From NCBI GenBank assembly GCA_035507035.1, contig DATJOJ010000061.1, positions 1 to 64,000 on the forward strand: 64,000 nt of DNA, read 5' to 3'. Made by a program: the position numbers and the translations under genes. Positions 25,378 to 34,421 of the stretch are shown one piece after another (the first letter of the stretch is position 1; each line of letters begins with the position of its first letter). Under the pieces are notes generated by a model. That model worked only from the letters and a program-made list of their open reading frames with translations. It had not been told where the DNA came from and made no database searches. This stretch comes from DATJOJ01 sp035507035. Lineage in GTDB: Bacteria > Acidobacteriota > Terriglobia > Terriglobales > Acidobacteriaceae.

Positions 25378-25820
25378 TGGGAAATCTCCTTTGTGCCCCC
25401 GGATGCCCCAGGAGCGCGCTTTACGAGTTTAATTTCGGTGCCCGTTTGCGACGGCTGAATCTGCACCTCGTCCATAAACGAGCGAATAAGAAAAATGCCC
25501 CGGCCCGAGGTCTTCAGCAGGTTCTCGGGCGCGAGCGGATCGGGAATGCGGGCGGGATCGAGGCCCTTCCCCTGATCGCGAATCGTGATCACCAGACCCT
25601 GGCTGGTGGTCTCAAAATCTAATTTTACTTTCTTTTCCGGATCGTAGGCGTTGCCATGCAATACGGCATTCACGCACGCTTCCCGAACCGCCATCGAAAT
25701 CTGCATGATCTCTTCATCGCCAAAGCCCATCTCGCCCGCGATGCGCGTGGCGGTTTGCTCGGCGCTATCGACGGTTTCGAGGGTCGAATCTAGCGTAAAA
25801 GAGACCCGGTTTTCGGTCAT
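25374..25820 (-). CDS. RsbW-like serine kinase / anti-sigma factor (HATPase_c)
   Basis: A 148-aa GHKL ATPase. N box AVREACVNAVLHGNAYD, G1 box IRDQGKGLDP, and G2 box SGRGIFLIRSFMDEV are intact. It should phosphorylate the STAS partner and bind a sigma factor or other regulator. ATG 25820 begins right at the family N-terminus (MTENRVSFTLDSTLE); ATG 25859 upstream is possible. The partner gene overlaps by 4 bases. Confidence 0.92.
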   Translation of the reverse strand: MTENRVSFTLDSTLETVDSAEQTATRIAGEMGFGDEEIMQISMAVREACVNAVLHGNAYDPEKKVKLDFETTSQGLVITIRDQGKGLDPARIPDPLAPENLLKTSGRGIFLIRSFMDEVQIQPSQTGTEIKLVKRAPGASGGTKEISQ

Positions 25821-26245
25821 GGCCACGAGTTTAAGGAACGAGAACCGTACTTCGTCCATCCGCTGTCGTGCACGCCTCAAGCAGCGGAGCTAACGAATTG
25901 GTTAGTTTCGCCTGTAGCTGTGGAAATGTCAACGACGGGTTGCGAGATGTGTCATACCACAATAGAAATGTCTCGGTAGTTTCCACAATAAAAATGTCCC
26001 CTGCGTGTAAGACTACCAAGCCGCCGAGAAGGCGAGTTTTCATGTTCTGCCAGCCCTGTTTCAAGGATGGCCGGCCGCATTCGGGCGATGACGGCAGGCT
26101 GGGACTGGGTTGGTTTCGGGGATGGAGGCGCGGAGGAAGGGGCAGAGATGCAAAATACTGCAGCCCGCGAATCTTATCAGGGTAGTGAATTAAATAGGTA
26201 AATCGTCCTTGGATTGCCTATAGATACCCGAGTATTCTCTAAGCG
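25821..26245. other. Gene-free stretch with a possible insertion-sequence end
   Basis: Contains two imperfect direct repeats, CCACAATAGAAATGTC (25957-25972) and CCACAATAAAAATGTC (25983-25998), 26 bases apart. Tandem words of this form are found at the ends of some insertion sequences where transposase binds. No transposase gene or second end is visible, so this may be a solo remnant. The rest shows nothing recognisable. Confidence 0.4.
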
Positions 26246-27484
26246 ATGTCTACGCTCGCATTGACGGAGTTGCTGGGCTCGCCGGTGTTCGATCCCTCTG
26301 GTCAAGCCGGGCGCGTACGCGAGTTGGCGCTAGCTCCGGCGGAAGACCGCGCCCGCGTAGCGATGCTGATTGTGCGCACCAAATCCGGCGATCGCGTAAT
26401 GCCATTTAGTTCGGTTACATCGCTCGATGGTGGTTTGCGCACCGACGCCGCAGTTTCCAGCTGGCCCGCAGCCGATGGTTCCGAGGGGCTCTTTCTGCTC
26501 AGCCGCGACCTGCTCGATCAGCAAATCATCGACGTCCATGGCCGCAAAGTCGTTCGTGTCAACGACGTTGATCTCCATCAGGACAAAAGCAACAGCCATC
26601 CCACGCTAAAAGTCAGCGGGGTCGATGTAGGCACCCGTGGCGCGGTTCGCCGCCTGCTCAAAGGTGTTGTTCCTATGTCGGCCCTCCATGCCCTGCTGAA
26701 AAAGATCCCGGAAAAAACCATCCCTTGGGAGTTTGTCGATCTGATTGAGACCGATCCGGCGCGACGCGTGAAGCTGAAGATTTCGCACGACCGCCTCGCC
26801 AAGATGCATCCGGCCGACCTCGCCGACATTATCGAGGAACTCGCCCCCGACGAGCGGGAAGCGGTCTTTGAGACGCTCGATGAAGAAGTGGCTGCCGAGG
26901 CCCTCGAGGAAGTTGATCCGAAGGTGCAGAAGGCGATTGTTGAGTCGCTCGACTCCGACCGCGCGGCCGACATCGTCGAAGAAATGGATCCGGATGCTGC
27001 CGCCGACCTACTCGCCGACCTGACAGAAGAGCAGAGCTCGCAAATTCTGCTGGAAATGGAGCCCGAGGGGCGCAAAGAAGTCTCTGACCTACTCGAGTTC
27101 GAAGAGAACACCGCAGCTGGACGTATGAACACCGAGTATCTCGCGCTGGCTCTGAACGCAAATGCGAGCGACGCCGTGGACGCCCTACGCCATTTTGAGG
27201 GTGGCATCGAGAATATGAGCACGATCTACATGATCGACTCCAAAGGCACATTGGCGGGCGCCGTGCCGCTGGCCAAGCTGGTGCTGGCATCTCCCAGTGA
27301 TCCACTGCTGTCGTTGACCCAGGAGCCGCTGATCTCTTGCAAGGCCGGCGCTAACGAAAAAGAGTTTGCCGAACTGTTTGATAAATACAATCTGCAAATG
27401 TTGCCGGTGGTGGATGACGCAAACAAGCTGACCGGCGTGATTACCTCCGACGACGTTATTAGTTTGCTGCGCTCGAAGTTGTAG
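26246..27484 (+). CDS. Soluble PRC-barrel / MgtE-N / CBS-pair protein
   Basis: A 412-aa cytoplasmic protein. Residues 1-130 contain two PRC-barrel-like segments (LLGSPVFDPSGQAGRVREL; QIIDVHGRKVVRVNDVDL). Residues 175-285 are the acidic superhelix of the MgtE N domain (LADIIEELAPDEREAVFETL, ADIVEEMDPDAAADLLADL). Residues 290-410 are a CBS pair (NTAAGRMNTEYLAL, ending GVITSDDVISLL). In MgtE these modules sense cytoplasmic magnesium; here the membrane part is missing. The NRAMP-like gene starts about 130 bases downstream, so the protein probably senses the cation for that carrier. Confidence 0.9.
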   Translation: MSTLALTELLGSPVFDPSGQAGRVRELALAPAEDRARVAMLIVRTKSGDRVMPFSSVTSLDGGLRTDAAVSSWPAADGSEGLFLLSRDLLDQQIIDVHGRKVVRVNDVDLHQDKSNSHPTLKVSGVDVGTRGAVRRLLKGVVPMSALHALLKKIPEKTIPWEFVDLIETDPARRVKLKISHDRLAKMHPADLADIIEELAPDEREAVFETLDEEVAAEALEEVDPKVQKAIVESLDSDRAADIVEEMDPDAAADLLADLTEEQSSQILLEMEPEGRKEVSDLLEFEENTAAGRMNTEYLALALNANASDAVDALRHFEGGIENMSTIYMIDSKGTLAGAVPLAKLVLASPSDPLLSLTQEPLISCKAGANEKEFAELFDKYNLQMLPVVDDANKLTGVITSDDVISLLRSKL

Positions 27485-27614
27485 GCTGGCAACGGTCATG
27501 CGGTTGTGACGCCGTATATCTTCCGCATTAACGATTTTTTTTACCCATATTCATTTTCAGCGTTTATTCTGTTGCCTCGTGTGCTGTCGCACTTTATGTC
27601 CGTGAACTGTGCCC

Positions 27615-28871
27615 ATGAAATTCCTGAGACGCTGGAAGACCCGGATCCTGCTGTTTTTTGCCGTCGTTGGGCCGGGATTCATCACCGCGAACGTGGACAA
27701 CGATGCCAATGGCATCTACACGTACTCGGCTGCGGGCGCGCAGTTCGGGCACTTGCTGCTGTGGACGCTGATTCCAATCACGTTGGCGCTGATCGTGGTG
27801 CAGGAAATTTCCGCTCGCATGGGCGCTGTAACGGGCAAAGGTCTGAGCGACCTCATCCGCGAAGAATTCGGCTTGCGCATCACGTTCCTCATGATGATCG
27901 GAATTCTGTTCATCAATTTTGGAAACGTGGTGGGCGAATTTGCCGGCATCGCGGGCAGTCTGGAACTTTTCGGGTTGTCACGCTTCATTACCGTTCCCAT
28001 CTGCGCCGTCATCGTGTGGCTGATCGTCGTCAAAGGCCAGTACAAGAGCGTAGAGAAAGTATTTCTGGTCGCCTCTTTCTTTTATGTGACCTATATCTTT
28101 GCGGGATTCTTTGCCAAGCCGGCATGGATTGAGGCGCTGGTCGCCACGGTCAAGCCTCCTCCCAAAGCGGCCTTCTTCCAGCCTGGATACCTCTACATGG
28201 CGATCGGCGTGGTGGGCACCACCATCGCGCCCTGGATGCAGTTTTATCTGCAATCGTCAATCGTGGAAAAGGGCGTGACCAAGCGTCAGTACAGAGCTTC
28301 GCAGATCGACGTCATATCCGGATGTATCTTTACCGACATTGTCGCCTGGTTCATTATCGTGGCCTGCGCCGCGACCTTGTACGTCCACGGCTACCGCAAT
28401 ATCACCGACGCAAAAGATGCAGCGCAGGCGTTGCGTCCTCTGGCTGGCGATTACGCCTACATTCTTTTTGCCATGGGATTGTTTAACGCTTCATTGTTCG
28501 CGGCATCGATCCTGCCGCTCTCGACTGCCTACACGGTCTGCGAGGGTTTGGGTTTTGAGTCGGGAGTCGGTCGGAAATTCAGCGAGGCTCCTGTGTTCTA
28601 TTGGCTGTATACGATTTTGATTGTCGCCGGCGCGGGCTGCATCTTGATTCCCGATCTGCCGCTAATAAAAATTTCAATTTTGTCGCAAGTGATCAACGGA
28701 ATCGCGATTCCCCCAGTGCTCATCTTCATGCTGCTGCTCGTAAACAAAAAGGACTTGATGGGCGAGTATGTGAATTCGCACGTATATAACGTCATAGCGT
28801 GGGCAACGACGGCGATTATGACTGTGTTAACCGTCGCGTATTTATGGACGTTGAGGGCGGGCAGCGGATAA
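27615..28871 (+). CDS. NRAMP-family divalent cation carrier, magnesium-type site
   Basis: A 418-aa membrane protein with about 11 helices. NRAMP features: VGPGFITANVDNDANG in helix 1 and VVGTTIAPWMQFYLQSS in helix 6. Classical manganese/iron carriers have DPGN in helix 1 and A-x-x-M-P-H in helix 6. Here these read DNDANG (residues 28-33) and T-x-x-A-P-W (about 203-208), so the metal-binding methionine is absent. This matches the reported NRAMP-related magnesium transporters. ATG 27615 is preferred to GTG 27609. The MgtE-N/CBS gene upstream supports a magnesium role. Confidence 0.88.
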   Translation: MKFLRRWKTRILLFFAVVGPGFITANVDNDANGIYTYSAAGAQFGHLLLWTLIPITLALIVVQEISARMGAVTGKGLSDLIREEFGLRITFLMMIGILFINFGNVVGEFAGIAGSLELFGLSRFITVPICAVIVWLIVVKGQYKSVEKVFLVASFFYVTYIFAGFFAKPAWIEALVATVKPPPKAAFFQPGYLYMAIGVVGTTIAPWMQFYLQSSIVEKGVTKRQYRASQIDVISGCIFTDIVAWFIIVACAATLYVHGYRNITDAKDAAQALRPLAGDYAYILFAMGLFNASLFAASILPLSTAYTVCEGLGFESGVGRKFSEAPVFYWLYTILIVAGAGCILIPDLPLIKISILSQVINGIAIPPVLIFMLLLVNKKDLMGEYVNSHVYNVIAWATTAIMTVLTVAYLWTLRAGSG

Positions 28872-28921
28872 GGGGGCCGGATTCAGCTGTTTTCCTCGGC
28901 AAATCTCTAGAATCTTAACCC

Positions 28922-29650
28922 TTATAGTTTGCAGTGCCCGGTGGCGTCGAAAAACGGGATTTGGTTTTGCTCGTACCCGAACTCAAAGTACAAATCCTTA
29001 ATCAATTCCAGCGCAGCAGGGTCCGGGTCGAAGTCGTTCCCGAACCTCTTTTTTTGGAACACTAGGCGCGACCGGGCGAGCGGCATAATTTCATCAATCG
29101 AGTGATCGTAGCCGATGCTTTCCGGCTGATAAGGCCGAAGAATCGCCCCCTGTACGTTCAAGTATTCCATCTGAAATACGTATTCAGACTTCGCTCCCAG
29201 AAGTTCTACCAGCCGTCTGTACAACCTCAGGAAACTGACTGGATACTCCACGACTGCGTATGGATAGAGGAGGGGGTGCACCTTCTGCTCCGCTGCTTTC
29301 TGCCTCCAGCTGAAGTGGTCGTCGATAGCGGTCCAGAACTCCAGATGCCCGTTCTTAATGAACTTCAAGTGATGAAAGTCGGGTCGGTCGTTTTCAAATC
29401 CTAGGGAATTTCGGCGCAAGGGGCGCAGAGGCTTCGCGTTCCACCCGCCTTGCCGTCCCGGCGGATCCTCAAGCAGGTCCCGCAATGCGGTGTTGGCCAG
29501 GTCCGCATTAACCTCGCCCAGTTCCGTGGGCGTGGCAGTAATGCGAAAGGTTTTCTGCGAACCAATCTGGCCCTCAAAAATCTCCTGCATGACCGTTAAG
29601 AACTTAGCCAAGTCGCGGATTTCCAGAACGTCTGCAATGTCGTATTCCAT
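28922..29650 (-). CDS. Protein of unknown family, partner of the AlbA_2 gene
   Basis: A 242-aa soluble protein with no signal peptide or membrane segment. I recognise no family. It starts MEYDIADVLEIRDLAKFLTVM, has aromatic- and charge-rich stretches (HLEFWTAIDDHFSWRQ, YPYAVVEYPVSFLRLYRRL), and ends FFDATGHCKL. The gene begins 3 bases after the AlbA_2 gene stop on the same strand, so the two are almost certainly translated from one message. It may act as effector or adaptor for the AlbA_2 protein. Confidence 0.8.
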   Translation of the reverse strand: MEYDIADVLEIRDLAKFLTVMQEIFEGQIGSQKTFRITATPTELGEVNADLANTALRDLLEDPPGRQGGWNAKPLRPLRRNSLGFENDRPDFHHLKFIKNGHLEFWTAIDDHFSWRQKAAEQKVHPLLYPYAVVEYPVSFLRLYRRLVELLGAKSEYVFQMEYLNVQGAILRPYQPESIGYDHSIDEIMPLARSRLVFQKKRFGNDFDPDPAALELIKDLYFEFGYEQNQIPFFDATGHCKL

Positions 29651-29653
29651 TCT

Positions 29654-30271
29654 CTACCTTTCCAACTTCGTCCCGATATCGCTAAGGAGCGACTTTATCG
29701 ATTCTATCTCCCCAAGGATCTGAGCTATTCGGGTCTGTTGCGGGTCAGACAGAAAGCCTTGTTTAATCTCCTCGTAAGCCATTGCTCGTTTCCGGCTCCC
29801 AGCTCTCATCGTGAACGACATCCAAGTCTGATCTCGATACCGGGACATATAGGGCCTATCGATGCCCTCAGGTACCCGAACGACCACGATCCATTCGCTG
29901 CCATCATCCCTCATTTGAAAGGGTACAACTTCTAAGTTAATCGTGCCCGGCTTGATGTGGGCAACCGCCAAGTCTCGGATCGCATTAGCCAGCTTTCTAG
30001 CTTCGTCGCCCGTGATCGGTGCTAGGCCACTTGCCCTGCCCTGTGGGTCCTCCTCAATTCCCACGAGTATAAGTCCCCCAGCGGTGTTTGCGAACGCAAC
30101 AAGATCCGCGAGAAAGTCTTCTTTCTCGTCATCCAGTGCCCTTGGAGCCTTCTTTGAGTTCAGGAGCTCACGCTTGAACTCAAGATGATCGTCTTCCGGC
30201 GTCCTTTGTGCGACAAGGTCGAGTATTTCAGCACGTGAAATCTGGCTTACGAACCTGTTCCTCAAATCCAC
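29654..30271 (-). CDS. AlbA_2 (Schlafen-type) domain protein
   Basis: A 205-aa protein. Residues about 20-150 form an AlbA_2 domain: DDHLEFKREL (Glu31, Lys33), FLADLVAFANTAGGLILVGIEED (about 53-75), then LEVVPFQMRDDGSEWIVVVRVPEG and RYRDQTWMSFTMRAGSRKRAM. This domain occurs in Schlafen proteins and in many bacterial regulators, some tied to phage defence; it can bind nucleic acid or cut tRNA. The C-terminal 25 residues form a short coiled coil (IAQILGEIESIKSLL). First gene of a two-gene unit between unrelated housekeeping genes. Confidence 0.85.
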   Translation of the reverse strand: MDLRNRFVSQISRAEILDLVAQRTPEDDHLEFKRELLNSKKAPRALDDEKEDFLADLVAFANTAGGLILVGIEEDPQGRASGLAPITGDEARKLANAIRDLAVAHIKPGTINLEVVPFQMRDDGSEWIVVVRVPEGIDRPYMSRYRDQTWMSFTMRAGSRKRAMAYEEIKQGFLSDPQQTRIAQILGEIESIKSLLSDIGTKLER

Positions 30272-30481
30272 GCGAAGAGTATAGTCCAGAAGCTGTGCTG
30301 GCGACGCTGCAGAACGCTATCAGTATCCCAGTTCGGGAAGTGCGCCATTCGCCACGTCAGCAGAGCATTCCGTTGATTGGAGTGCAGAGCTCGACGGGGA
30401 GAAGTTGCATTCCTGCGGTCGATACGAGAACATACCTGTTTGCCTAAATCCCAAAATTCCAATAAGAAGGTCGGCACTCGC

Positions 30482-31843
30482 ATGGCAACAGCGCGGAAGT
30501 CCGCAAAAATCGAAACCAAAAAGCACAACGGCAGTGAAATTCAAGCGCCCAAAGGAAAACTGGGGGTGATGATCCCCGGCATGGGTGCCGTGGCCACGAC
30601 GTTTGTGGCTGGAGTCGAAGCGGTGCGGCAGGGAATTGCCAAACCTTTCGGTTCTCTCACGCAGATGGGCACCATTCGCCTCGGCAGGCGCACCGACGGC
30701 CGCTCACCGAAAGTCAAAGAGTTCGTTCCCCTCGCAGGACTCGACGACCTGGTATTTACCGGCTGGGACATTTTTGAAGATGACATGTATACTGCCGCGT
30801 CGAAAGCGGGCGTCCTCGAAAAAGATCTGCTCGACCAAGTCAAGCCGTTTCTCAGCTCCATCAAGCCGCGCAAAGCCGTTTTCGACCGCAATTATGTAAA
30901 GAATCTTGACGGCCCCAATGTGAAGAAGGCCAAGAACAAGATGGATCTCGCGGAGCAGGTGCGCGACGACATCCGCCAGTTCAAAAAAACTTCCGGCGCC
31001 TCCCGGTTGATCACCATCTGGTGCGGATCGACGGAAACCTTTCTTGAGCCTGGCCCGGCTCACCAATCGGTGAAAGCCTTCGAGAAGGCGCTCGCGCAAA
31101 ATAACGAATCAATCGCGCCTTCGATGATCTACGCCTACGCTTCGTTGATGGAAGGTGTTCCGTTCGCGAACGGCGCGCCTAATCTCACCGTCGATATTCC
31201 TGTGATGCACGATCTCTCGCGGCAAAATGAAGCTCCGATCTGCGGTAAAGATTTCAAAACCGGGCAGACGCTTATGAAGACGATCCTCGCGCCCGGTTTC
31301 AAAGCGCGCCTACTCGGCCTCGCCGGATGGTTTTCCACCAACATCCTCGGCAATCGTGATGGTGAAGTGCTCGACGACCCCGGGTCGTTCAAGACGAAAG
31401 AGGAATCCAAGTTGTCAGTGCTGGAACACATTCTTCAGCCGGATCTTTATCCGGAGCTTTACGGCAACTTCACGCACAAGGTGAGGATTAACTATTACCC
31501 TCCCCGTGGCGACAATAAAGAAGGTTGGGACAACATCGACATTTTTGGCTGGCTTGGCTATCCCATGCAGATCAAAGTCGATTTCCTCTGCCGCGATTCA
31601 ATTCTCGCCGCCCCCATCGTGCTCGATCTGGTTCTCTTGAACGATCTGGCGCAGCGCAGCTCCGAATTGCGCGGCCTGGGAATTCAGGAGTGGCTGAGCT
31701 TTTATTTCAAGTCGCCTATGACCGTGCCCGGTCTGTATCCTGAGCATGATTTGTTCATCCAGTTGATGAAGTTAAAAAACACTCTGCGGCATTTGCGCGG
31801 CGAGGAGCTGATCACGCACTTGGGACTGGAATATTACGACTGA
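30482..31843 (+). CDS. Myo-inositol-1-phosphate synthase
   Basis: A 453-aa enzyme converting glucose-6-phosphate to inositol-3-phosphate with NAD. The NAD loop is GVMIPGMGAVATTFVAGVEAVR, then LVFTGWDIFEDDMYTAA, ITIWCGSTETF, YASLMEGVPFANGAPN, CGKDFKTGQTLMKTILAP and LGNRDGEVLDDPGSFKTKEESK, in family order. Product use could be phosphatidylinositol or inositol-containing solutes. ATG 30482 is chosen because homologous sequence begins shortly after; the Lys-rich leader KSAKIETKKHNG is not conserved. Transcribed away from the AlbA_2 unit. Confidence 0.92.
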   Translation: MATARKSAKIETKKHNGSEIQAPKGKLGVMIPGMGAVATTFVAGVEAVRQGIAKPFGSLTQMGTIRLGRRTDGRSPKVKEFVPLAGLDDLVFTGWDIFEDDMYTAASKAGVLEKDLLDQVKPFLSSIKPRKAVFDRNYVKNLDGPNVKKAKNKMDLAEQVRDDIRQFKKTSGASRLITIWCGSTETFLEPGPAHQSVKAFEKALAQNNESIAPSMIYAYASLMEGVPFANGAPNLTVDIPVMHDLSRQNEAPICGKDFKTGQTLMKTILAPGFKARLLGLAGWFSTNILGNRDGEVLDDPGSFKTKEESKLSVLEHILQPDLYPELYGNFTHKVRINYYPPRGDNKEGWDNIDIFGWLGYPMQIKVDFLCRDSILAAPIVLDLVLLNDLAQRSSELRGLGIQEWLSFYFKSPMTVPGLYPEHDLFIQLMKLKNTLRHLRGEELITHLGLEYYD

Positions 31844-31908
31844 GGTCCCTGGTTGCTCAAAGGGCAAACTAAAACCGAGACCCTGAAGCGCAGCGTCACC
31901 TTAGTTCG

Positions 31909-31938
31909 CTGTCACGCGAATTAACACTCCTTTAACAT
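31909..31938 (+). promoter_or_regulatory. Possible Pho-box-like repeats upstream of pstS
   Basis: CTGTCAC (31909-31915), TTAACAC (31921-31927) and TTAACAT (31932-31938) recur at 11-12-base steps, as PhoB half-sites do. The match to the enteric consensus is partial, so this is tentative, supported mainly by the pstS gene downstream. Confidence 0.3.
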
Positions 31939-31994
31939 TGCGTCTCTCCGCTTGCAGCATCCTAAGTTTGCAAATCCCAAGCGACGGAGGATCC

Positions 31995-33104
31995 ATGTCT
32001 CGGACATTGCGATGTCTTCATCTGTCTTCGATTCTCAGCATCTTCCTGAGCCTCAGTGCCATGCTGGCATGCAACTCTGGCTCGAAATCCATGCAGAATG
32101 CACCCCAAGCGGGTGGCGGAAGTGCGAATCAACTGATTGGCGCGGGCAGCACGTTTATCAATCCCATCATGACCCGCTGGGTCAGCGACTTCACCGCCGG
32201 CCACTCCGGCGTCCAGATTAATTACCAGTCAATCGGCAGTGGCGGTGGTATTCAGCAGTTGAAGCAGGGGTTGGTCGATTTTGGCGCGTCCGATGCGGCG
32301 CTGGACGATGACAAATTGAAAGAAATGCCTGCACTGGTACAGATTCCGGAGAGCGCTGGCCCAGTTTGCATTACCTACAATCTACCGGATCTGAAAGAGC
32401 CTCTGAAGCTCAGCGCCAAATCTCTGGCTGGAATTTTCCTGGGCACCATCAAGACCTGGCAGGATCCGGAGCTTAGGAAGGACAACCCCGGCGCCAAGCT
32501 TCCCAATACCGCAATTATTGTGAGTCATCGGTCGGATGGAAGCGGAACGACCAATATCTTCACCACCTATTTGGCGAAAGTCAGTCCCGAGTGGCAGAAA
32601 AAAGTCGGCAAGGGAATCTCCGTCAGTTGGCCGGTGGGTATTGGCGGCAAAGGCAGCGAGGGCGTGACCGGAGTCGTGAAGCAGACTCCCGGAGGAATCG
32701 GCTACGTCGAGTTGACCTACGCCAAGGAAAATAATTTGCCCGTCGCGCAGATTCGAAATCAAGCGGGGAATTGGGTAGAACCGAGCGCGGATGGCACGAC
32801 CGCAGCAATCAATGCCTTCGCTGATCAATTGGCAAAAGATGTGCGCACGCCGATTGTGGATCCGCCTGCTTCCGCGAAAGATGCCTATCCGATTGCCGGC
32901 CTGACTTTCCTGTTAGTCCCGAAGGAACCAAAGAGCGCAGAGAAGGGAAAATTACTGAAGGATTTCATCGAGTACATTGTCACGCAGGGGCAACAGCAGG
33001 CCGAAGCTCTCTACTATGCAAAATTACCGGATGCTTTGCAGCAGCAGGACCAGACTTTGCTCTCGCAAGGCAGCGCACAGGCCATGAATACGACCAAGCC
33101 GTAA
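31995..33104 (+). CDS. pstS: Phosphate ABC transporter substrate-binding lipoprotein PstS
   Basis: A 369-aa phosphate-binding protein. It is a lipoprotein: signal ending LSAMLAC with Cys as first mature residue. Family motifs: LIGAGSTFINPIMTRWVSDF, INYQSIGSGGGIQQLKQG, DFGASDAAL, HRSDGSGTTNIFTTYL and TPGGIGYVELTYA. The phosphate-contacting Ser/Asp/Arg residues lie in SGTT and DFGAS. GGAGG precedes ATG 31995. pstC, pstA and pstB do not follow; the next gene is on the other strand, so this copy is detached from its transporter. Confidence 0.93.
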   Translation: MSRTLRCLHLSSILSIFLSLSAMLACNSGSKSMQNAPQAGGGSANQLIGAGSTFINPIMTRWVSDFTAGHSGVQINYQSIGSGGGIQQLKQGLVDFGASDAALDDDKLKEMPALVQIPESAGPVCITYNLPDLKEPLKLSAKSLAGIFLGTIKTWQDPELRKDNPGAKLPNTAIIVSHRSDGSGTTNIFTTYLAKVSPEWQKKVGKGISVSWPVGIGGKGSEGVTGVVKQTPGGIGYVELTYAKENNLPVAQIRNQAGNWVEPSADGTTAAINAFADQLAKDVRTPIVDPPASAKDAYPIAGLTFLLVPKEPKSAEKGKLLKDFIEYIVTQGQQQAEALYYAKLPDALQQQDQTLLSQGSAQAMNTTKP

Positions 33105-33131
33105 GAACGTTAAATACAGGGCCACGGGAGA

Positions 33132-34421
33132 TTAGGCAAACTTGTTGGTCTTCCTGTATTCGTCGAATTTCTCGAGGAATCGGTCGATTTCCGCTTTCGA
33201 CAAATAATAGGGTGTCGACAATCGCAGCTTCGACGGCTCTCCGCCGCGGATGCGAATTTTGTATTGCTTCCACATCCAGTTTTCCAGGTCCATGCGCTTG
33301 ATCGGTGGCACGTTCACCGTCGCAATCGCGCAGCGTAGCGCCGGATCGGGCGAAGTCCACGATTCGGCGCCGCGCTTCATCATCTCTGCCAGAATGTAAT
33401 CGCACAACTGGCGCTGCCGCTTCTCAATTCGTTCCATGCCGATGGCATAAGCCGTTTGAATCGAGGCACGCAGTCCCCAAAGCGCTGGCACATTCGACGA
33501 GCCGATCCTCTGAAATCTTTCCGCACGTAGCTTGGGTTCGTCCCAGCCCTCGGTGGCAATCGTGTTCCACATGCGGTCGATGACCTCATCGCGCACATAA
33601 AGAAAGCCCGATCCCTTCGGCGCCTGCAGCCATTTATGCGGGCTGGATGAATACATATCGCAGCCAATATCGTGTAGGTTGAAGCGCATCATGCCAGGCA
33701 CATGCGCTCCGTCGACCGCGGAAAGAATTCCTTTCGATCGCGCCAGTCCGCACAACTCCTTTGCCGGCAAAACTACTCCGGTCACAGTCGTGATGTGGCT
33801 GAAAAACATCACCCGCGTTTTCGGCGTGATCGCGTCATTGAAGAGATTTAAAACCTGATTGGCATCGTTCACCGGCTTCGGCAGCGTGACTTTCTTGACC
33901 ACGATGCCATAGCGCTTAGCCCTGAGTTGCCATGGTTGCTCCCCACCCGGATGCTCCTGATCCGTCATCAAAACTTCATCGCCCGCCTGCATCTCGATTC
34001 CATTGGCGACATAACTGTTGGCCTCGGTCGCATTCCGCAGCAAGGCAATTTCATCCCGCTTGCAGCCCACAAATTCCGCGAGCGGATCGCGAAACTCATT
34101 CCACGCCGCATACCCCCAGATCGGGTAATCCTCCGGGTCGTGCTCGTTCATTTTCTCGGTGGCGTTGTAGCCGTCGAAAATCGCGCGCAGCACAGGTGCC
34201 GGGCTCGACCCGCAAGTGCCATTGTTGAGGTAGACTTCGTCCGCCGGTATAAGAAATTGCTTGCGCAATTGCGCCCAATAAGCGTCCTCGTTACTCTCAA
34301 ACAGGCCAGGATCAGGAAAGGCGGGTACCTGTGCCAATTGGGCAAACAGGCTGGGCCGCAGAGCAAGGGAGGCGGCGACCCCGGCGGTGCTGGCGGTCAG
34401 GAAACGGCGGCGATTAAGCAT
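33132..34421 (-). CDS. Tat-exported class V aminotransferase (isopenicillin-N-epimerase-like)
   Basis: A 429-aa PLP enzyme with a twin-arginine leader (MLNRRRFLTASTAGVAASLAL). The PLP fold has NNGTCGSSPAPVLRA, LLRNATEANSYVANG, AVDGAHVPGMM and SSSPHKWLQAPKGSGFLYV, with the Schiff-base Lys in SPHKW. It would be folded with PLP before export. The exact reaction (epimerase, desulfurase or lyase) cannot be read. TAGGAGA precedes ATG 34421. It converges on pstS with 27 bases between stops. Confidence 0.87.
   Translation of the reverse strand: MLNRRRFLTASTAGVAASLALRPSLFAQLAQVPAFPDPGLFESNEDAYWAQLRKQFLIPADEVYLNNGTCGSSPAPVLRAIFDGYNATEKMNEHDPEDYPIWGYAAWNEFRDPLAEFVGCKRDEIALLRNATEANSYVANGIEMQAGDEVLMTDQEHPGGEQPWQLRAKRYGIVVKKVTLPKPVNDANQVLNLFNDAITPKTRVMFFSHITTVTGVVLPAKELCGLARSKGILSAVDGAHVPGMMRFNLHDIGCDMYSSSPHKWLQAPKGSGFLYVRDEVIDRMWNTIATEGWDEPKLRAERFQRIGSSNVPALWGLRASIQTAYAIGMERIEKRQRQLCDYILAEMMKRGAESWTSPDPALRCAIATVNVPPIKRMDLENWMWKQYKIRIRGGEPSKLRLSTPYYLSKAEIDRFLEKFDEYRKTNKFA

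Noticed and set aside
25831..26064. A 77-codon minus-strand frame over the IS-like repeats
   Set aside because: It has no ribosome site and its sequence is explained by the repeated words. It may be the tail of an old element but not a gene.
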